Numbered from the stretch's first letter, positions 28,149 to 37,277 are shown. The stretch: DNA of 64,000 nucleotides from Alkalimarinus alittae (GCF_026016465.1 NZ_CP100390.1:2146001-2210000); one strand, 5' to 3'. Program-made: numbers and translations. Notes: a model not told the origin generated them from the sequence alone.

Positions 28149-29606
28149 TTATAAACTTGGAATGTGAATTCTTTTAACCGTATGAGGCCAGCGTTCTTCT
28201 GGGGAACAGTTCGTATTATCTACGCATGGATTTACTAAAGATACGCTGCCTTCACTATCAATCCAGGCAGTTGCATCGTTGGTGCTAATACCTGGAGCAG
28301 CTGCCTTAATGACGGCATAGAGACCAGCAACATGGGGGGCGGACATAGAAGTTCCATCTTTATAACTTACATCCGTTCGTGTTTCTGTATCTGAGGATTC
28401 AACTATTGCTGGAGCCAAAAATAAGGGGCCAGAAAAATTGCTTGGTGTGCCAAGATTTGACGCATCGTAGATGATGCTTCCATCTCCCACAACACCACCA
28501 GCTCTTATCACATTTGAAATGCAGCCTGGGCGGCCTACACGATCTCTTCTTACTAATCCCTGATTTCCGGCAGAAGCAATAACAGGAACACCTCTACTAA
28601 TGATATTCTGTATAGCATTAGTCATTGCTGGCTCAGATAGGTCGCAGGATTGGCTATCTCCGAACGTGTTACCGCCTAGGCTCATATTGACTGTGTAATA
28701 CTGGTAGAAATTTTCAGCGGTGGATGCGTCCTCTACTGCCTCTAAAGCAGCTACAACGTCTGCTGTTAAATTGTTTGCTCTCCATTCAATTCCGTTCCAT
28801 CTGTGGGATGAAACATTAACAGCAACAATGTTGGCATCCGGAGCTACACCTTGAAAACCAGAAGAAAAATATGTGAGATTTTCTTTGCCTGCCGCAATTC
28901 CTGTGACATGTGTTCCATGGCCACAATTACCGCAGTTCGAAAGCGGTTGTGCTGAACCAACTAGCCCTAAAGGTTGACTATCTCCATTAGCATCCTTGTT
29001 GGGACAAAAAGATGTGTAACTACCGGAGTCACTGGCGAAACATGCCTCAAAAACAACCTTACTTTGCCCACTTCCATTTTCAAGAAGCCTATGATCGCTA
29101 CGAACACCGGTATCTATTATGATAATATTTTGGCCTGCGGCTGTATAACCATGACTCCAGGCTTCCGGCATGTTGATAACTGAAGTGCTTTGAGACAGAA
29201 GAGGCTCTGCGATAGGCTGATTTACAGAAATATGCAAAATACGCGGATCAGCGTCTTTGTATAATTTTACCAATTCACTGTGCTTAAGCTTTACTGTAAC
29301 AACGCCAATTTCAGGCATAAAATTTGCATTTAGAGGTCTTGAGGATACGTTCTTCAGTATTTTATCAAATACTCTTTCATGAGCATTACCTTGATTTTTC
29401 CATGCTTTCTCGGTCATCTGACCACCAAATGGAGAAAAGCGTTCACCACCTCGTAAAGTTATAATGACTTCGATGGGATTGTCTTTTTCTTGGGCGGCGA
29501 TATCCAATGCTTCTTGAGACCAGATAGCCCTTCGTGTGTCCTGAAAACCAACAGGTTTAATAGCTCTTACTACAGCATCTTCCTTAAGCCCATAAAACGC
29601 TTGCAA
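28149..29606 (-). CDS. Subtilisin-like (S8) serine protease, catalytic part of a split gene
   Basis: Catalytic Asp lies in IIIIDTGVRSDH, His in CGHGTHVTGIAAG, the oxyanion Asn in IASAGNQG and Ser in DGTSMSAPHVAGL, so the enzyme core is complete. Before it lies an I9-like prodomain (IEVIITLRGGERF ... VVTVKLKHSELVKLYK). The only start in this frame is TTG at 29,606 with no good ribosome site. The same frame is open upstream to a TAA at 29,739-29,741, and beyond that stop the signal-peptide ORF 29,739-30,338 is in phase. Thus this is most likely the 3' part of one 730-codon secreted protease gene interrupted by a stop codon. Confidence 0.85.
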   Translation of the reverse strand: MQAFYGLKEDAVVRAIKPVGFQDTRRAIWSQEALDIAAQEKDNPIEVIITLRGGERFSPFGGQMTEKAWKNQGNAHERVFDKILKNVSSRPLNANFMPEIGVVTVKLKHSELVKLYKDADPRILHISVNQPIAEPLLSQSTSVINMPEAWSHGYTAAGQNIIIIDTGVRSDHRLLENGSGQSKVVFEACFASDSGSYTSFCPNKDANGDSQPLGLVGSAQPLSNCGNCGHGTHVTGIAAGKENLTYFSSGFQGVAPDANIVAVNVSSHRWNGIEWRANNLTADVVAALEAVEDASTAENFYQYYTVNMSLGGNTFGDSQSCDLSEPAMTNAIQNIISRGVPVIASAGNQGLVRRDRVGRPGCISNVIRAGGVVGDGSIIYDASNLGTPSNFSGPLFLAPAIVESSDTETRTDVSYKDGTSMSAPHVAGLYAVIKAAAPGISTNDATAWIDSEGSVSLVNPCVDNTNCSPEERWPHTVKRIHIPSL

Positions 29607-29738
29607 ACCAACTGTTGCTATAAAGCTACCTTTATTACTTATAAGTTGTCGTTTATTATCTATCCCTCGAATATTATTTGAAAATGTGTTCTGAGATATT
29701 TTTGATAACTGCTCTGCTGCTTGTGCACTAAATCCCTC

Positions 29739-30338
29739 TTACGGGCGATAGATAGTAGTCTTCGTAGAAGTACCAAGCTCGTAGTCAATAGTATCCAGAT
29801 TTAAAAATACTTCGACGGTTGCGTTTCCTTTTCTCTTGATGATTTCTTCGATTTTATCAAGACTACCATCAAAGCTATAAGCCAGTGTTCGCCCCTTTCG
29901 AGTAATATCAGATGTAAACTTGACTGCAAGACTGGTGTTTGTAAGCATGTTGAGGCCCTCCGCAGTAGCATAGAGACCTATTTGTCCTAAACCGTTATTC
30001 CAGACACCTGTTTTCCATGCAGAATCACCCAATTCACTTAAAAGTTTTTTTGCTTCATTTACAAGTGCAAATTTCTTAAGTGAATCTTTTTCCCTCATTT
30101 CAGTTAGATTGAGAGCGCTTGGTAATGTCACCATCACTGGGACGACACTTTCCTCTTGAGCTTTTTGAAGTAGCTCAGTAAATTCTGACTCATTAAATTC
30201 TGCGGCTAAACTAGAGTTTGAAAAAATTAGGAACCACACCAATGCCGTAGATGCTTTTCTAAATGTTGAGAAAAAAGATAATTTATTAAACATGTTAATT
30301 GTCATTATATCATGTTTCATCTGAGAATAAACAAACAA
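29739..30338 (-). CDS. Signal peptide and prodomain part of the split protease
   Basis: Probable start at Met 16 (MFNKLSFFSTFRKASTALVW, 30,295), giving a signal peptide ending SSLAA. The remainder contains an I9-like inhibitor fold (VVPVMVTLPSALNLTEM ... LGQIGLYATAEGLNMLTN) and the first half of a second one (ATVEVFLNLDTIDYELGTST), whose second half lies after the stop (SFIATVGLQAFYGLKEDAVV). It ends at TAA 29,739, in phase with the protease. Alone it could be an independent secreted protease inhibitor; the continuous frame argues for a nonsense-split precursor. Confidence 0.6.
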   Translation of the reverse strand: MFVYSQMKHDIMTINMFNKLSFFSTFRKASTALVWFLIFSNSSLAAEFNESEFTELLQKAQEESVVPVMVTLPSALNLTEMREKDSLKKFALVNEAKKLLSELGDSAWKTGVWNNGLGQIGLYATAEGLNMLTNTSLAVKFTSDITRKGRTLAYSFDGSLDKIEEIIKRKGNATVEVFLNLDTIDYELGTSTKTTIYRP

Positions 30339-30604
30339 ATTTAATTACATCAAAACGTCCATTGAGAAATAGCACTGGTACAAAGAAAGAATTGAGATAA
30401 TTCTCGTAATAATACATATATCAACACCTTATGCAATTTAGAGGGAGTGAATTAAATATATGAGCAGTTAATTGAGCAGGATAAGACATAACGCTCATTT
30501 TTACAGGCGAAACGGAAGGATATAAGTTGAATTCACTATTGATATTATTCAAATTTAGGTAATCTGAAAAAACGCAATATTTCAGATAGATAGCGTTTTT
30601 TTGA

Positions 30605-30823
30605 ATGCTTACTCAGAAATTGATTTTTCCCCTGAAAGCTCCGAATTGCATGGGGTTAAGAGGTGGTGTGAAACAAATCGGGGCTTTCATAGACCCCCAA
30701 TATGAACTTAAATGTGGTGAACAAGGGGAATTGACACGCGCCTATACTGAAGCAACGCTTTGGGCTGATCGATTCTTTCAAGCATACTTTAGGGGAGTTC
30801 CCTTGGGCTACTCAACCAATTAG
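30605..30823 (+). CDS. Unidentified small ORF near the right end of the transposon
   Basis: 72 residues (…ELTRAYTEATLWADRFFQAY-FRGVPLG). No ribosome site or family recognised; it overlaps the tail of the opposite-strand truncated gene. Could be a remnant. Confidence 0.25.
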   Translation: MLTQKLIFPLKAPNCMGLRGGVKQIGAFIDPQYELKCGEQGELTRAYTEATLWADRFFQAYFRGVPLGYSTN

Positions 30824-31256
30824 CATAGGATTGTTCATCTACAAATAACCTAATAATAGTTTGAGCTACTATCAGATTCGTCATTTTTGGGGGTTCTTCT
30901 GCAAAGCCCCTAATATCGTCATCACAATATGTACCATCCGCATCAACGTGATTTCCAAGTCCTGCTGCTGACATTAAAAGCTGCTCACTGATTTCTATTT
31001 CTTCGTTATCAACGAATAATGATCCGCGAAAAATAGAGAAGTCGTACGAAGTATCTTCTTGCGCATAAGCCAAAAACATATCATCTGATAGTGCTGTCTT
31101 GATTTTCTCACTCAAATCTAAGTTAACTTTTGAGCCATCTACATCAATCCTGTGACCTGCGTTTGCGGCGGTTGCTAGAGCGCCTAACGTCACAGCCAGG
31201 ACAGCTGGAGAAGGCGTAATCTTTTCAGGAATCTTTTTTTCGATTTGTGTTTTCAT
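30789..31256 (-). CDS. Hypothetical protein whose 3' end is replaced by transposon sequence
   Basis: ATG 31,256 opens a 155-codon frame: a hydrophobic Ala-rich N-terminal stretch (AVLAVTLGALATAANAG) then an acidic mixed domain (LDLSEKIKTALSDDMFLAYA). The last 40 residues from GFAEEPPKMTNL on are translated from the Tn3 right inverted repeat and interior, so the native protein ended differently. The real part is about 115 residues. Family unknown. Confidence 0.55.
   Translation of the reverse strand: MKTQIEKKIPEKITPSPAVLAVTLGALATAANAGHRIDVDGSKVNLDLSEKIKTALSDDMFLAYAQEDTSYDFSIFRGSLFVDNEEIEISEQLLMSAAGLGNHVDADGTYCDDDIRGFAEEPPKMTNLIVAQTIIRLFVDEQSYANWLSSPRELP
30872..30910. repeat. Tn3-family right terminal inverted repeat
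   Basis: TCAGATTCG...GCAAAGCCCC; inverted copy of 23,157-23,195 with two mismatches. Next to it TAATA repeats the left TAATG. Confidence 0.9.
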
Positions 31257-31388
31257 ATTTGTACCTGTTTTTATTATTTTTATGTGCTTGAGTAACTACT
31301 CAATGGGTCTATTTTAACATTTCTATAAAGTACCAATCCAATATAAAAAAGCTAATAAACCAATGTTTTATAAGGTTTTTAGGCAAAA

Positions 31389-31412
31389 AAAGCCCTTTTA
31401 TATAAAAGGGCT
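31389..31412 (-). terminator. Rho-independent terminator of the metallopeptidase lipoprotein gene
   Basis: Perfect palindrome AAGCCCTTTT ATAT AAAAGGGCTT, followed on the minus strand by seven T residues, 19 bases after the stop at 31,431. Confidence 0.9.
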
Positions 31413-31430
31413 TATAGAACATTTCTTTTT

Positions 31431-32606
31431 TTAGTTGAGTCGTTGAATAAACTCGTCGTGTAGCTCTTCTAGTGTAAGTTCCGAGCCATCAAAATCGGTA
31501 AACGCTTCACGAAATGCTTGAGGGAAAGAGTTAAAACTAATGTCGTCTAGATAAGATGGATGAAAGTATTGTTCTTCACCTGTTGCGTATGCTCGCATAG
31601 TTAACATCAACTCATAAATTGACTTGTTTCCGTTACCAAGATCATCTGCAAGATATTTAACTACTCGTGCGGCTTCGTCATACTCACTGAATAGTATTTC
31701 GTTTCGATCTAAGATGAAATTTCTATCAACGTTTCCAGCAATCGGCCCGTTTGTTATGTATTCTGCTATTCCTTCCATGAACCAAATCGGCATTAGTAGG
31801 GTTTCTTTTTCGGTTGGAACGAAATACGAAACAACGTGTACTAACTCATGATCAACAATACGTTTATAAAGCTCAAAATCATTTTCTCTATTCCACTCTG
31901 CAGCATCTTCCGGTGGCTGCATTCTCAAACCGTATGTTTCCGCTTCTCCAATACTTTCGCTACTGTTGATTAGACAAATAATTAAACGATCTGGAGTTTC
32001 TATTATTCCCCTGTCAGTTCTGAATGTTTCTGAATCTAGATTTCTTAACATTGCAGCTCTTTCTAAAGCTGCATTCTGCTCAGCTTTATTCATGTTATAC
32101 CAATAGTCATGTACTAACTTAACTTGATCGTAGTAGTCTAAGTCGTCAAAGTCGGCAGGTAACGCACCTGGTTCTAAATAATCTATAGACCGTTCTGTTG
32201 GGGCGCTATATTGAGACATCCAAGTTGTATTTAAAAAATCAAACGCTTTTGAGTTGTAAATTGGTCGATATGAGAGCATTTCTTCAACTGTAACGTTAAA
32301 TTTTTCACTAATAAGTTCTAGCCCCTCTTCCGCAAACGTGGCAGCCATTTTCAGGCTTTTTTCTGATACACCAGGTTCAGCAAAAACAGAAAAATTTTCG
32401 CTCTGAAAAGCTGTCTCTTGAATTGTGCTATCACAAGCAGAAACAGCATATGTAATTTCGTTGATCTGCTTAGTTTCTCCATAAACTAAGCTTTCCTCCG
32501 GAAAGCTTTCTACAGTTGCTATATTATCACCTGTAGAGCTTCCGCCTCCTCCGCAAGCGGATAGAATCGCGAATAGTGAGATTAATGTTGTGTATTTCAT
32601 GAGCAT
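31431..32606 (-). CDS. Lipoprotein with gluzincin-type metallopeptidase motif
   Basis: 391 aa. Start at 32,606 with GAGGG 7 bases upstream; lipobox LSAC gives a lipoprotein. The zinc motif HELVHVVSYF (HExxH) at about residue 253 is followed 20-25 residues later by FMEGIAEYI, which supplies the third ligand Glu, as in peptidase MA-like gluzincins. No transmembrane segments otherwise. A strong terminator follows. It lies just outside the Tn3 transposon and belongs to the island backbone; target unknown. Confidence 0.8.
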   Translation of the reverse strand: MLMKYTTLISLFAILSACGGGGSSTGDNIATVESFPEESLVYGETKQINEITYAVSACDSTIQETAFQSENFSVFAEPGVSEKSLKMAATFAEEGLELISEKFNVTVEEMLSYRPIYNSKAFDFLNTTWMSQYSAPTERSIDYLEPGALPADFDDLDYYDQVKLVHDYWYNMNKAEQNAALERAAMLRNLDSETFRTDRGIIETPDRLIICLINSSESIGEAETYGLRMQPPEDAAEWNRENDFELYKRIVDHELVHVVSYFVPTEKETLLMPIWFMEGIAEYITNGPIAGNVDRNFILDRNEILFSEYDEAARVVKYLADDLGNGNKSIYELMLTMRAYATGEEQYFHPSYLDDISFNSFPQAFREAFTDFDGSELTLEELHDEFIQRLN

Positions 32607-32658
32607 GATAAAACCCTCTTTTCTATTCCGTTAGCAGCTAACGACATCCATTATTGAT

Positions 32659-32695
32659 ATAAACTATTTAAATAGTTTATATAATTTAAATAGTT
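32659..32695. repeat. AT-rich palindrome cluster upstream of the metallopeptidase gene
   Basis: 22-bp perfect palindrome ATAAACTATTTAAATAGTTTAT at 32,659-32,680 with a second half-copy ATTTAAATAGTT at 32,684-32,695; placed 50-90 bases upstream of the start at 32,606, so probably an operator. Confidence 0.5.
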
Positions 32696-32726
32696 ATAAC
32701 TAATATAATTATATAAATAGTATAAA

Positions 32727-32915
32727 TTATTTTTTCGGTTTCCGACCAGTTTTGACTTTTTGAAGCCCGCCGATTGTCTTTTTAAGCTGTGTATCACTGA
32801 GACTCGCTAGAGCTTGCAAACCAGCTCGATATATTTCTGTCTTAGTAGCTTCAACACCTAAGCCCCTAATGCATTCACTAACCCTCAAGCCACTAAGGAC
32901 TACCTCGCCGGGAAA
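32727..32915 (-). pseudogene. 5'-truncated ribbon-helix-helix-like fragment
   Basis: An open minus-strand stretch reads LRVSECIRGLGVEATKTEIY then RAGLQALASLSDTQLKKTIG and ends KTGRKPKK. TKTEIYRAGLQAL resembles a ribbon-helix-helix second helix and the tail is basic. Only a TTG (32,888) could start it. Probably a decayed island regulator. Confidence 0.35.
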
Positions 32916-32970
32916 CTAGGTGGATACGATGGGGAAGCATTTGCAGTGATGATGCTGGATTAACCAACAC

Positions 32971-33050
32971 AAAAAAACTTTAAATATTCACTTTGTAAGT
33001 CGGAGTATATTTTACCGTTATGGGAGGTTTATATAAGAAAAACACAGCAA
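32971..33050 (+). promoter_or_regulatory. Conserved upstream region of mobI-like gene 1
   Basis: Matches 43,034-43,113 over about 80 bases (AAAAAACTTTAAATATTCA / AAAAAACCTTAAACTATTCA, then CGTTATGG-AGGT). In known MobI systems oriT lies beside mobI, so this is a candidate oriT or promoter. Confidence 0.45.
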
Positions 33051-33144
33051 CTATGAGCGAAGGAGGCTGGTACTGGTATTACACTGCTTGCATATTTGAG
33101 ATATAGCGTCAAAGCTGATAGGTAATACATAGAGAGGAATACGG

Positions 33145-33675
33145 ATGAAAACAAACATAGACAACATACTGAATGTGCTTGCTGAAGAGTCTAGGCAGTT
33201 AGAGATAGTGGCGGATTCGATAGCGGATGAGTTTTGGGGTGCTAATAAAGAGCATAGGTCAGAAACAAACAAGTGGGACAGGGGATCAATAGGTGTGAGG
33301 GTAAGAAGGCTGAATCGTTGGCTTCATGTATGCTGGTTCAAGAATAAGTTCTATAAGCGCGAAGGCGTGATAAAGGTGTTCTCGGAGGACTTACCTCGAA
33401 ACAAGGAAGTGATGCGGTATCGCATAGGAACATTGCCGTCACCGACCGGCTGGGAAAAGAAAGCGTTCACTGAGGCGGAGCGACAGTTTGAGTCGATCAG
33501 AAAGGCTCAAGTTAAGCTAAAGGAGATAGATGCACTGATGATGAGTTATTTAAAGGATGTTAAAGATTTCGCTGGCGAGAAAGAAATGGCGAGAGTGGCA
33601 AAATCGATCAAGGAAAAGAATGCTGCGTGGGCAAAAACAGAGATCGTACCGATACGAGATACGGTTAAGGAGTGA
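33145..33675 (+). CDS. MobI-like conjugative transfer protein, copy 1
   Basis: 176 aa; ATG behind AGAGGAATACGG. The core GVRVRRLNRWLHVCWFKNKF ... WEKKAFTEAERQFESIRKAQ matches my recollection of the MobI(A/C) family of SXT/R391 and IncA/C elements (GVRVR, W-(F/Y)-x-N-x-F, WE, E..F..IRK). MobI is an auxiliary protein acting at oriT in conjugative transfer. A paralogue is at 43,203-43,788, about 10 kb away. Charged, soluble, no membrane segment. The next gene starts 8 bases downstream. Confidence 0.65.
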   Translation: MKTNIDNILNVLAEESRQLEIVADSIADEFWGANKEHRSETNKWDRGSIGVRVRRLNRWLHVCWFKNKFYKREGVIKVFSEDLPRNKEVMRYRIGTLPSPTGWEKKAFTEAERQFESIRKAQVKLKEIDALMMSYLKDVKDFAGEKEMARVAKSIKEKNAAWAKTEIVPIRDTVKE

Positions 33676-33683
33676 GGTGATGT

Positions 33684-33917
33684 ATGAGTGGTGTAACCGG
33701 GATTATAGGCAAGGGGCAGACAGAAGGCTCTGAGTCAGCAAGGTTGTACGGTATTGCAGAGCATGAACGATTTCATAGACGCGTCCAGGTGATGCGGTCG
33801 AGTGAGAGTGAAAGGGATGTAATGAGGAAGAAACGATTGCAGTCACAGTTGCAGTTGTGTGCGATTACAAGTGTGAGTGTGGTGTCGGTATTGGCATGGA
33901 CTGTTGTAAAGATGTAG
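33684..33917 (+). CDS. Small protein with a C-terminal membrane anchor (77 aa)
   Basis: Charged N-terminal 55 residues (SESARLYGIAEHERFHRRVQ) then one hydrophobic helix (LCAITSVSVVSVLAWTVV). GAGGTGATGT precedes ATG. It lies 8 bases after the mobI-like gene and is probably co-transcribed. No family recognised. Confidence 0.55.
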   Translation: MSGVTGIIGKGQTEGSESARLYGIAEHERFHRRVQVMRSSESERDVMRKKRLQSQLQLCAITSVSVVSVLAWTVVKM

Positions 33918-34483
33918 GAGTACCGGTGTCACATGAGAACAAAGGAAGCATTTTATCAGGCATAAAAAAAACCGGTGTGTGGCCGGGTTAAGGTGTGTGT
34001 ATAATTAGGTAACTCTACTTCAGGCTCTAAATCTTAACTGAGTTTTTCAGCTGTTTGAATACGAAGGCAGCTGACCTAAAGCGCTCCTTTCTGGTTAAAC
34101 TAAAATCCTTAAAGGCTACTCCAAACCAATCAAGCTAACGACATCTAAAACCATTCGCTTTGTGCTCGCATCAGCTATTGATACGACAGCTCGGAGCCAA
34201 GAACGAACATTTTATTGTCGATGGAGTCCATTGTATTTGTTGCTTATGTTGTTACAACGAAAGATCACCTTATTGTCTTTTCTACATCAGGTATTTAAAC
34301 CCTATATACCATTGACTTATATAGTAATATAAAAATATTCCTGTAAGTTTCCCCCTAACCTAAGAACTCAACCCCTTTACATTAAAGTGCATGCTTTTTA
34401 AGTAATTAGTAGGGGGTTAATTAAGAGAAGGGCTTGAATAGTATTCGTAAAAAGCTTAATACCAGACATGAAGGGCAGCCAGT
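33918..34483. other. 566-base stretch without a recognisable gene
   Basis: Contains a hairpin AACCGG...CCGGGTT near 33,969-33,988 and short AT-rich runs; no credible ORF seen. Confidence 0.4.
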
Positions 34484-35239
34484 ATGAATGAAGGCCAGAT
34501 AAATAAAGTGTTCCATGTTTTCGGTTCTAAATCTAGGGAAATTGTAAATCGGTTCAAGATGTGCAATAAAAGTAGATTTTATTTTGATTACAAATTAGCA
34601 GGGGAGCGTTATTGTGATTTTATAATCATTGACACAAGTGAAATAAAAGGTGGGAATTTAAATCAATGGATTGAAGGTATGACATTGATAACACCTCCTA
34701 TTATTTTTATAGTGGGTGACAAACAATATTTCCCCGTCGACTCTTTGCTTACTTTTACTTTGAAATTAGAAGCTAAATTCGGAACACACTGTGTATCCAG
34801 CTTAAAAAACCACAGGGAGCTTGTCAGTGTTCTTGAAGGTGTATATGAGCTACTTAATGGTTTTTCTACTGTATGTTTAGACTTCGCAGATTTCGCTTGT
34901 TTTTTATCGAAAGGACAATATTACTGGAGCGAAACAGTTTATTCTCAATCTATCGATGAATTAAAATTAAAAGTTGTGGAAAAGCAAAATAATGTTAAAG
35001 CGATAGCAAAAAATAATGATCAGCAGGTTTCAGGATTGTTTTTGTGTATAAAAGGTATTATCTCACCTAACATATTAGAAAACTTAGTGCTTATTATTAA
35101 TGCCTTGGAGGAGCTAGAACCATTGTTTAATTGTGTTCCACCTAGATTATTTGGTCATAGTAATATGAATGCAAGAGTCGATGTACACGAAGACTCTGAC
35201 TTAGGGGTTCACATGCTTTGGGCTTTATCTGATCGTTAA
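34484..35239 (+). CDS. Hypothetical protein, possibly a divergent FtsZ/tubulin-like fold lacking the GTP loop
   Basis: 251 aa. The segment ELLNGFSTVCLDFADFACFL is reminiscent of FtsZ T7-loop sequence (LINLDFADVKTVM); it also resembles ...TNGMINIDFSDMKTIL in the FtsZ-like protein at 49,989. The later VSGLFLCIKGIISPNILENL resembles the FtsZ C-terminal domain (GVLVNI..G..L). There is no GGGTGTG phosphate loop, so GTP binding is unlikely. The similarity is by eye and needs profile comparison. The gene stands 90 bases before another unknown gene. Confidence 0.6.
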   Translation: MNEGQINKVFHVFGSKSREIVNRFKMCNKSRFYFDYKLAGERYCDFIIIDTSEIKGGNLNQWIEGMTLITPPIIFIVGDKQYFPVDSLLTFTLKLEAKFGTHCVSSLKNHRELVSVLEGVYELLNGFSTVCLDFADFACFLSKGQYYWSETVYSQSIDELKLKVVEKQNNVKAIAKNNDQQVSGLFLCIKGIISPNILENLVLIINALEELEPLFNCVPPRLFGHSNMNARVDVHEDSDLGVHMLWALSDR

Positions 35240-35328
35240 GTTATACCTTGATCTTAAAAGCGACAAAGTTGACTTGTGACTATGAAAGCTCAAGTGTCTT
35301 TAAAATACAAATAGTAGGGATAATTAAA

Positions 35329-36108
35329 ATGCACGCGTCCAAATTACACTACCCCGAAAATGAACTGGTTATTCAGAATGAGCTTAATTCAGTGTTTCGT
35401 GAATGGAGTTCATTTGCAATAGGTAAACCCTTCCCTAATAAGCGAACATCAGATGATATGGTCTTAGATGGCTTCTATCCGTATTACTCCAAGCAAAAAT
35501 GCAAAGTTTTGTTTGTAGGTCGCGAATCGCTTGGATTAACTGGTGATAATTACATAGATTTATTGCATCATATTTATACAACAAAAAAGACTATTGGTGA
35601 TAAAACACTTAACCAGCATAGATTTCATGCGTTAATGTTTTATATCACTTATGGATTGAATAATGATTGTTGTCACTGGAATGATATACCAATGGCAACA
35701 GAAATCGCTGATACGTTTGCTTCTGAGCGGGGTATCAGTTTTGCTTTCATGAACTTATCAAAGCTTAGTAATGATACGGATGACTGGAATGCTGATTGGG
35801 CGCTGATTGATGGGTTTGTTGATGTGTTTAATGATTCCCCTGTAAATTATTTTGCTAATCAGATTGATACAGTTTGCCCTGATATCATTCTAACAATGAA
35901 CTTAGAGTCTAGGTTAAAGGTGCTGGGTGAGGTCAGCGTGATTGAGTACGGAGAATGCGCTAGTTACTATACTTTGCGAACGACCAATAAAAAATACCTA
36001 CTTATTGACCTGTACCATTTTTCAGCTATTAAGTCTCAGCAGAGCTGTTACTATGAACCTGTAGTGAAAGGTTTTAAGAAGTTCCATGAGCACAATTCTG
36101 ATGATTAA
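35329..36108 (+). CDS. Hypothetical protein with weak uracil-DNA-glycosylase-like features (259 aa)
   Basis: ATG 35,329 is chosen for AGGGATAATTAAA; the frame is open to a TTG at 35,248. KCKVLFVGRESLGLTGDNY near residue 60 and VCPDIILTMNLESRLKVLG near 190 are positioned like the two halves of UDG-superfamily folds (vlfVGe.pG; P..ivtlG.), but the usual catalytic residues are not clear. Downstream of the possible FtsZ-like gene, on the same strand. Function unknown. Confidence 0.55.
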   Translation: MHASKLHYPENELVIQNELNSVFREWSSFAIGKPFPNKRTSDDMVLDGFYPYYSKQKCKVLFVGRESLGLTGDNYIDLLHHIYTTKKTIGDKTLNQHRFHALMFYITYGLNNDCCHWNDIPMATEIADTFASERGISFAFMNLSKLSNDTDDWNADWALIDGFVDVFNDSPVNYFANQIDTVCPDIILTMNLESRLKVLGEVSVIEYGECASYYTLRTTNKKYLLIDLYHFSAIKSQQSCYYEPVVKGFKKFHEHNSDD

Positions 36109-36435
36109 ATGTGTGATTCATAGAGATAGTTTCACTATAATGCTTTCTCATGAGCAGAGAGAAATAAAACATTGAAAGTTCTAAGTCTGTGATAGGAAAA
36201 CTTTACCCTGAATGTGGATAGCTTAAAATAACGTTAGGCGTCTATCTATACGTTCTTTAAAGGCATAGATGCCAGCGCCAGCCTTGGGCGTAAACAGTGC
36301 TCCAATAGAGCAGAAGCGATCTTCGAAAAGACAATTTCTTATCCTTAGGTCTAGAAGGCAAAGGGTAAATACTCTCAACATGTAGCCTCAGTTTTTTTAC
36401 TATCCTAAACATCACAAAAACAATCTGGTAGTAAA
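36109..36435. other. 327-base gap, no gene seen
   Basis: AT-rich; a GTTAGGC heptamer at about 36,232 resembles an attC R' box but no partner box was found. Confidence 0.4.
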
Positions 36436-36717
36436 TTACTCCGCCGTCTGGGTGTTTAACTCGAAGACACAGTACCGGCTATAGTCCCCGTGAACAATAT
36501 ACTTCTCATGTATAGAACTGATTAGTTCTGGTAGTGCTTTTGTTAATTCATAGCGTTCCATGTAGAAGTGCCGGAGATCTTTGGGGTAGAGATATTCGTC
36601 GTTGTCATTAACGTCTACGACAGTTTTGCAGAAGCAGTGATGACTGTAGGTGACAAAGAAAGAGTACTGACGACCATCAATGTCATAGATTATCTTTTCT
36701 GAATCGAGGTGATCCAA
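36436..36717 (-). CDS. Small hypothetical protein (93 aa)
   Basis: Acidic, aromatic-rich protein (DIDGRQYSFFVTYSHHCFCK ... SRYCVFELNTQ). No family recognised. Two palindromic operator-like sites lie 89 and 218 bases upstream of its start, linking it to the palindrome-controlled set. Confidence 0.5.
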   Translation of the reverse strand: MDHLDSEKIIYDIDGRQYSFFVTYSHHCFCKTVVDVNDNDEYLYPKDLRHFYMERYELTKALPELISSIHEKYIVHGDYSRYCVFELNTQTAE

Positions 36718-36805
36718 GAAACTTATAGCAGATAGTTGGGTGAAAAAAGAGCTAATATTACAGCCACGGAAGGCGTTTATACGCTTTGCGTCAGAACATT
36801 AAGAG

Positions 36806-36823
36806 TTATTCTCATGAGAATAA
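36806..36823. promoter_or_regulatory. Palindromic operator-like site (copy 3)
   Basis: Perfect TTATTCTCATGAGAATAA, 89 bases upstream of the 36,436-36,717 gene. Confidence 0.65.
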
Positions 36824-36934
36824 ATTGCACTGTCGGCTCAAACCTTATTAACCTGGTCAAACGTTAGATATGTTCTCAGCGATAAAAAATACGTAAGGGG
36901 GGGGTTGATTTTTGCGGTTTTGTGTTGTTAAAAG

Positions 36935-36952
36935 TTATTCTCATGAGAATAA
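36935..36952. promoter_or_regulatory. Palindromic operator-like site (copy 4)
   Basis: Perfect TTATTCTCATGAGAATAA, two bases beyond the stop of the 36,955-37,149 gene and 112 bases from copy 3. Confidence 0.65.
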
Positions 36953-36954
36953 CT

Positions 36955-37149
36955 TTATTGCTTCTTTTTACGCTGAGGCCACAGATTAAAGGCAGTCATC
37001 CAGCACCCTATTGTCCATAGAATGAGAACCGACTGGAGAGTAGAACCGTCACTTACGAGATTTTGTCGTAGATAGTAACTGAAGATGAAAATAGGGAGGC
37101 ATCCAAGAATGAATGCCAACACTCTAGCAGCTGGAGTATTTAAACGCAT
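36955..37149 (-). CDS. Small membrane protein (64 aa)
   Basis: Two predicted hydrophobic helices (VLAFILGCLPIFIFSYYL and SVLILWTIGCWMTAFNL) with a basic C-terminus (RKKKQ). The next upstream gene on this strand is the 127-aa membrane protein; island small-membrane-protein cluster, perhaps conjugation-related. Confidence 0.5.
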   Translation of the reverse strand: MRLNTPAARVLAFILGCLPIFIFSYYLRQNLVSDGSTLQSVLILWTIGCWMTAFNLWPQRKKKQ

Positions 37150-37277
37150 TAGGTTACCTTAGCTTTTCTGACCTTATTGGAACAAAATGGGCGGCTGCGG
37201 TGAAGCGATTGGCTCATCAAACCTCGCTCAGTGAGCGAGGATCAATCGCAGCCCCTTTGAATAGAGTTGTTATTTTT

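Noticed and set aside
30572-30602. Possible terminator AAAAAACGC...GCGTTTTTTT
   Set aside because: The loop of about 17 bases and AT-rich stem make it weak; not included.
36225-36245. GTTAGGC heptamer resembling an attC R' box
   Set aside because: No matching R'' box or inverted-repeat arm could be found within 150 bases, and no cassette-like structure is present.
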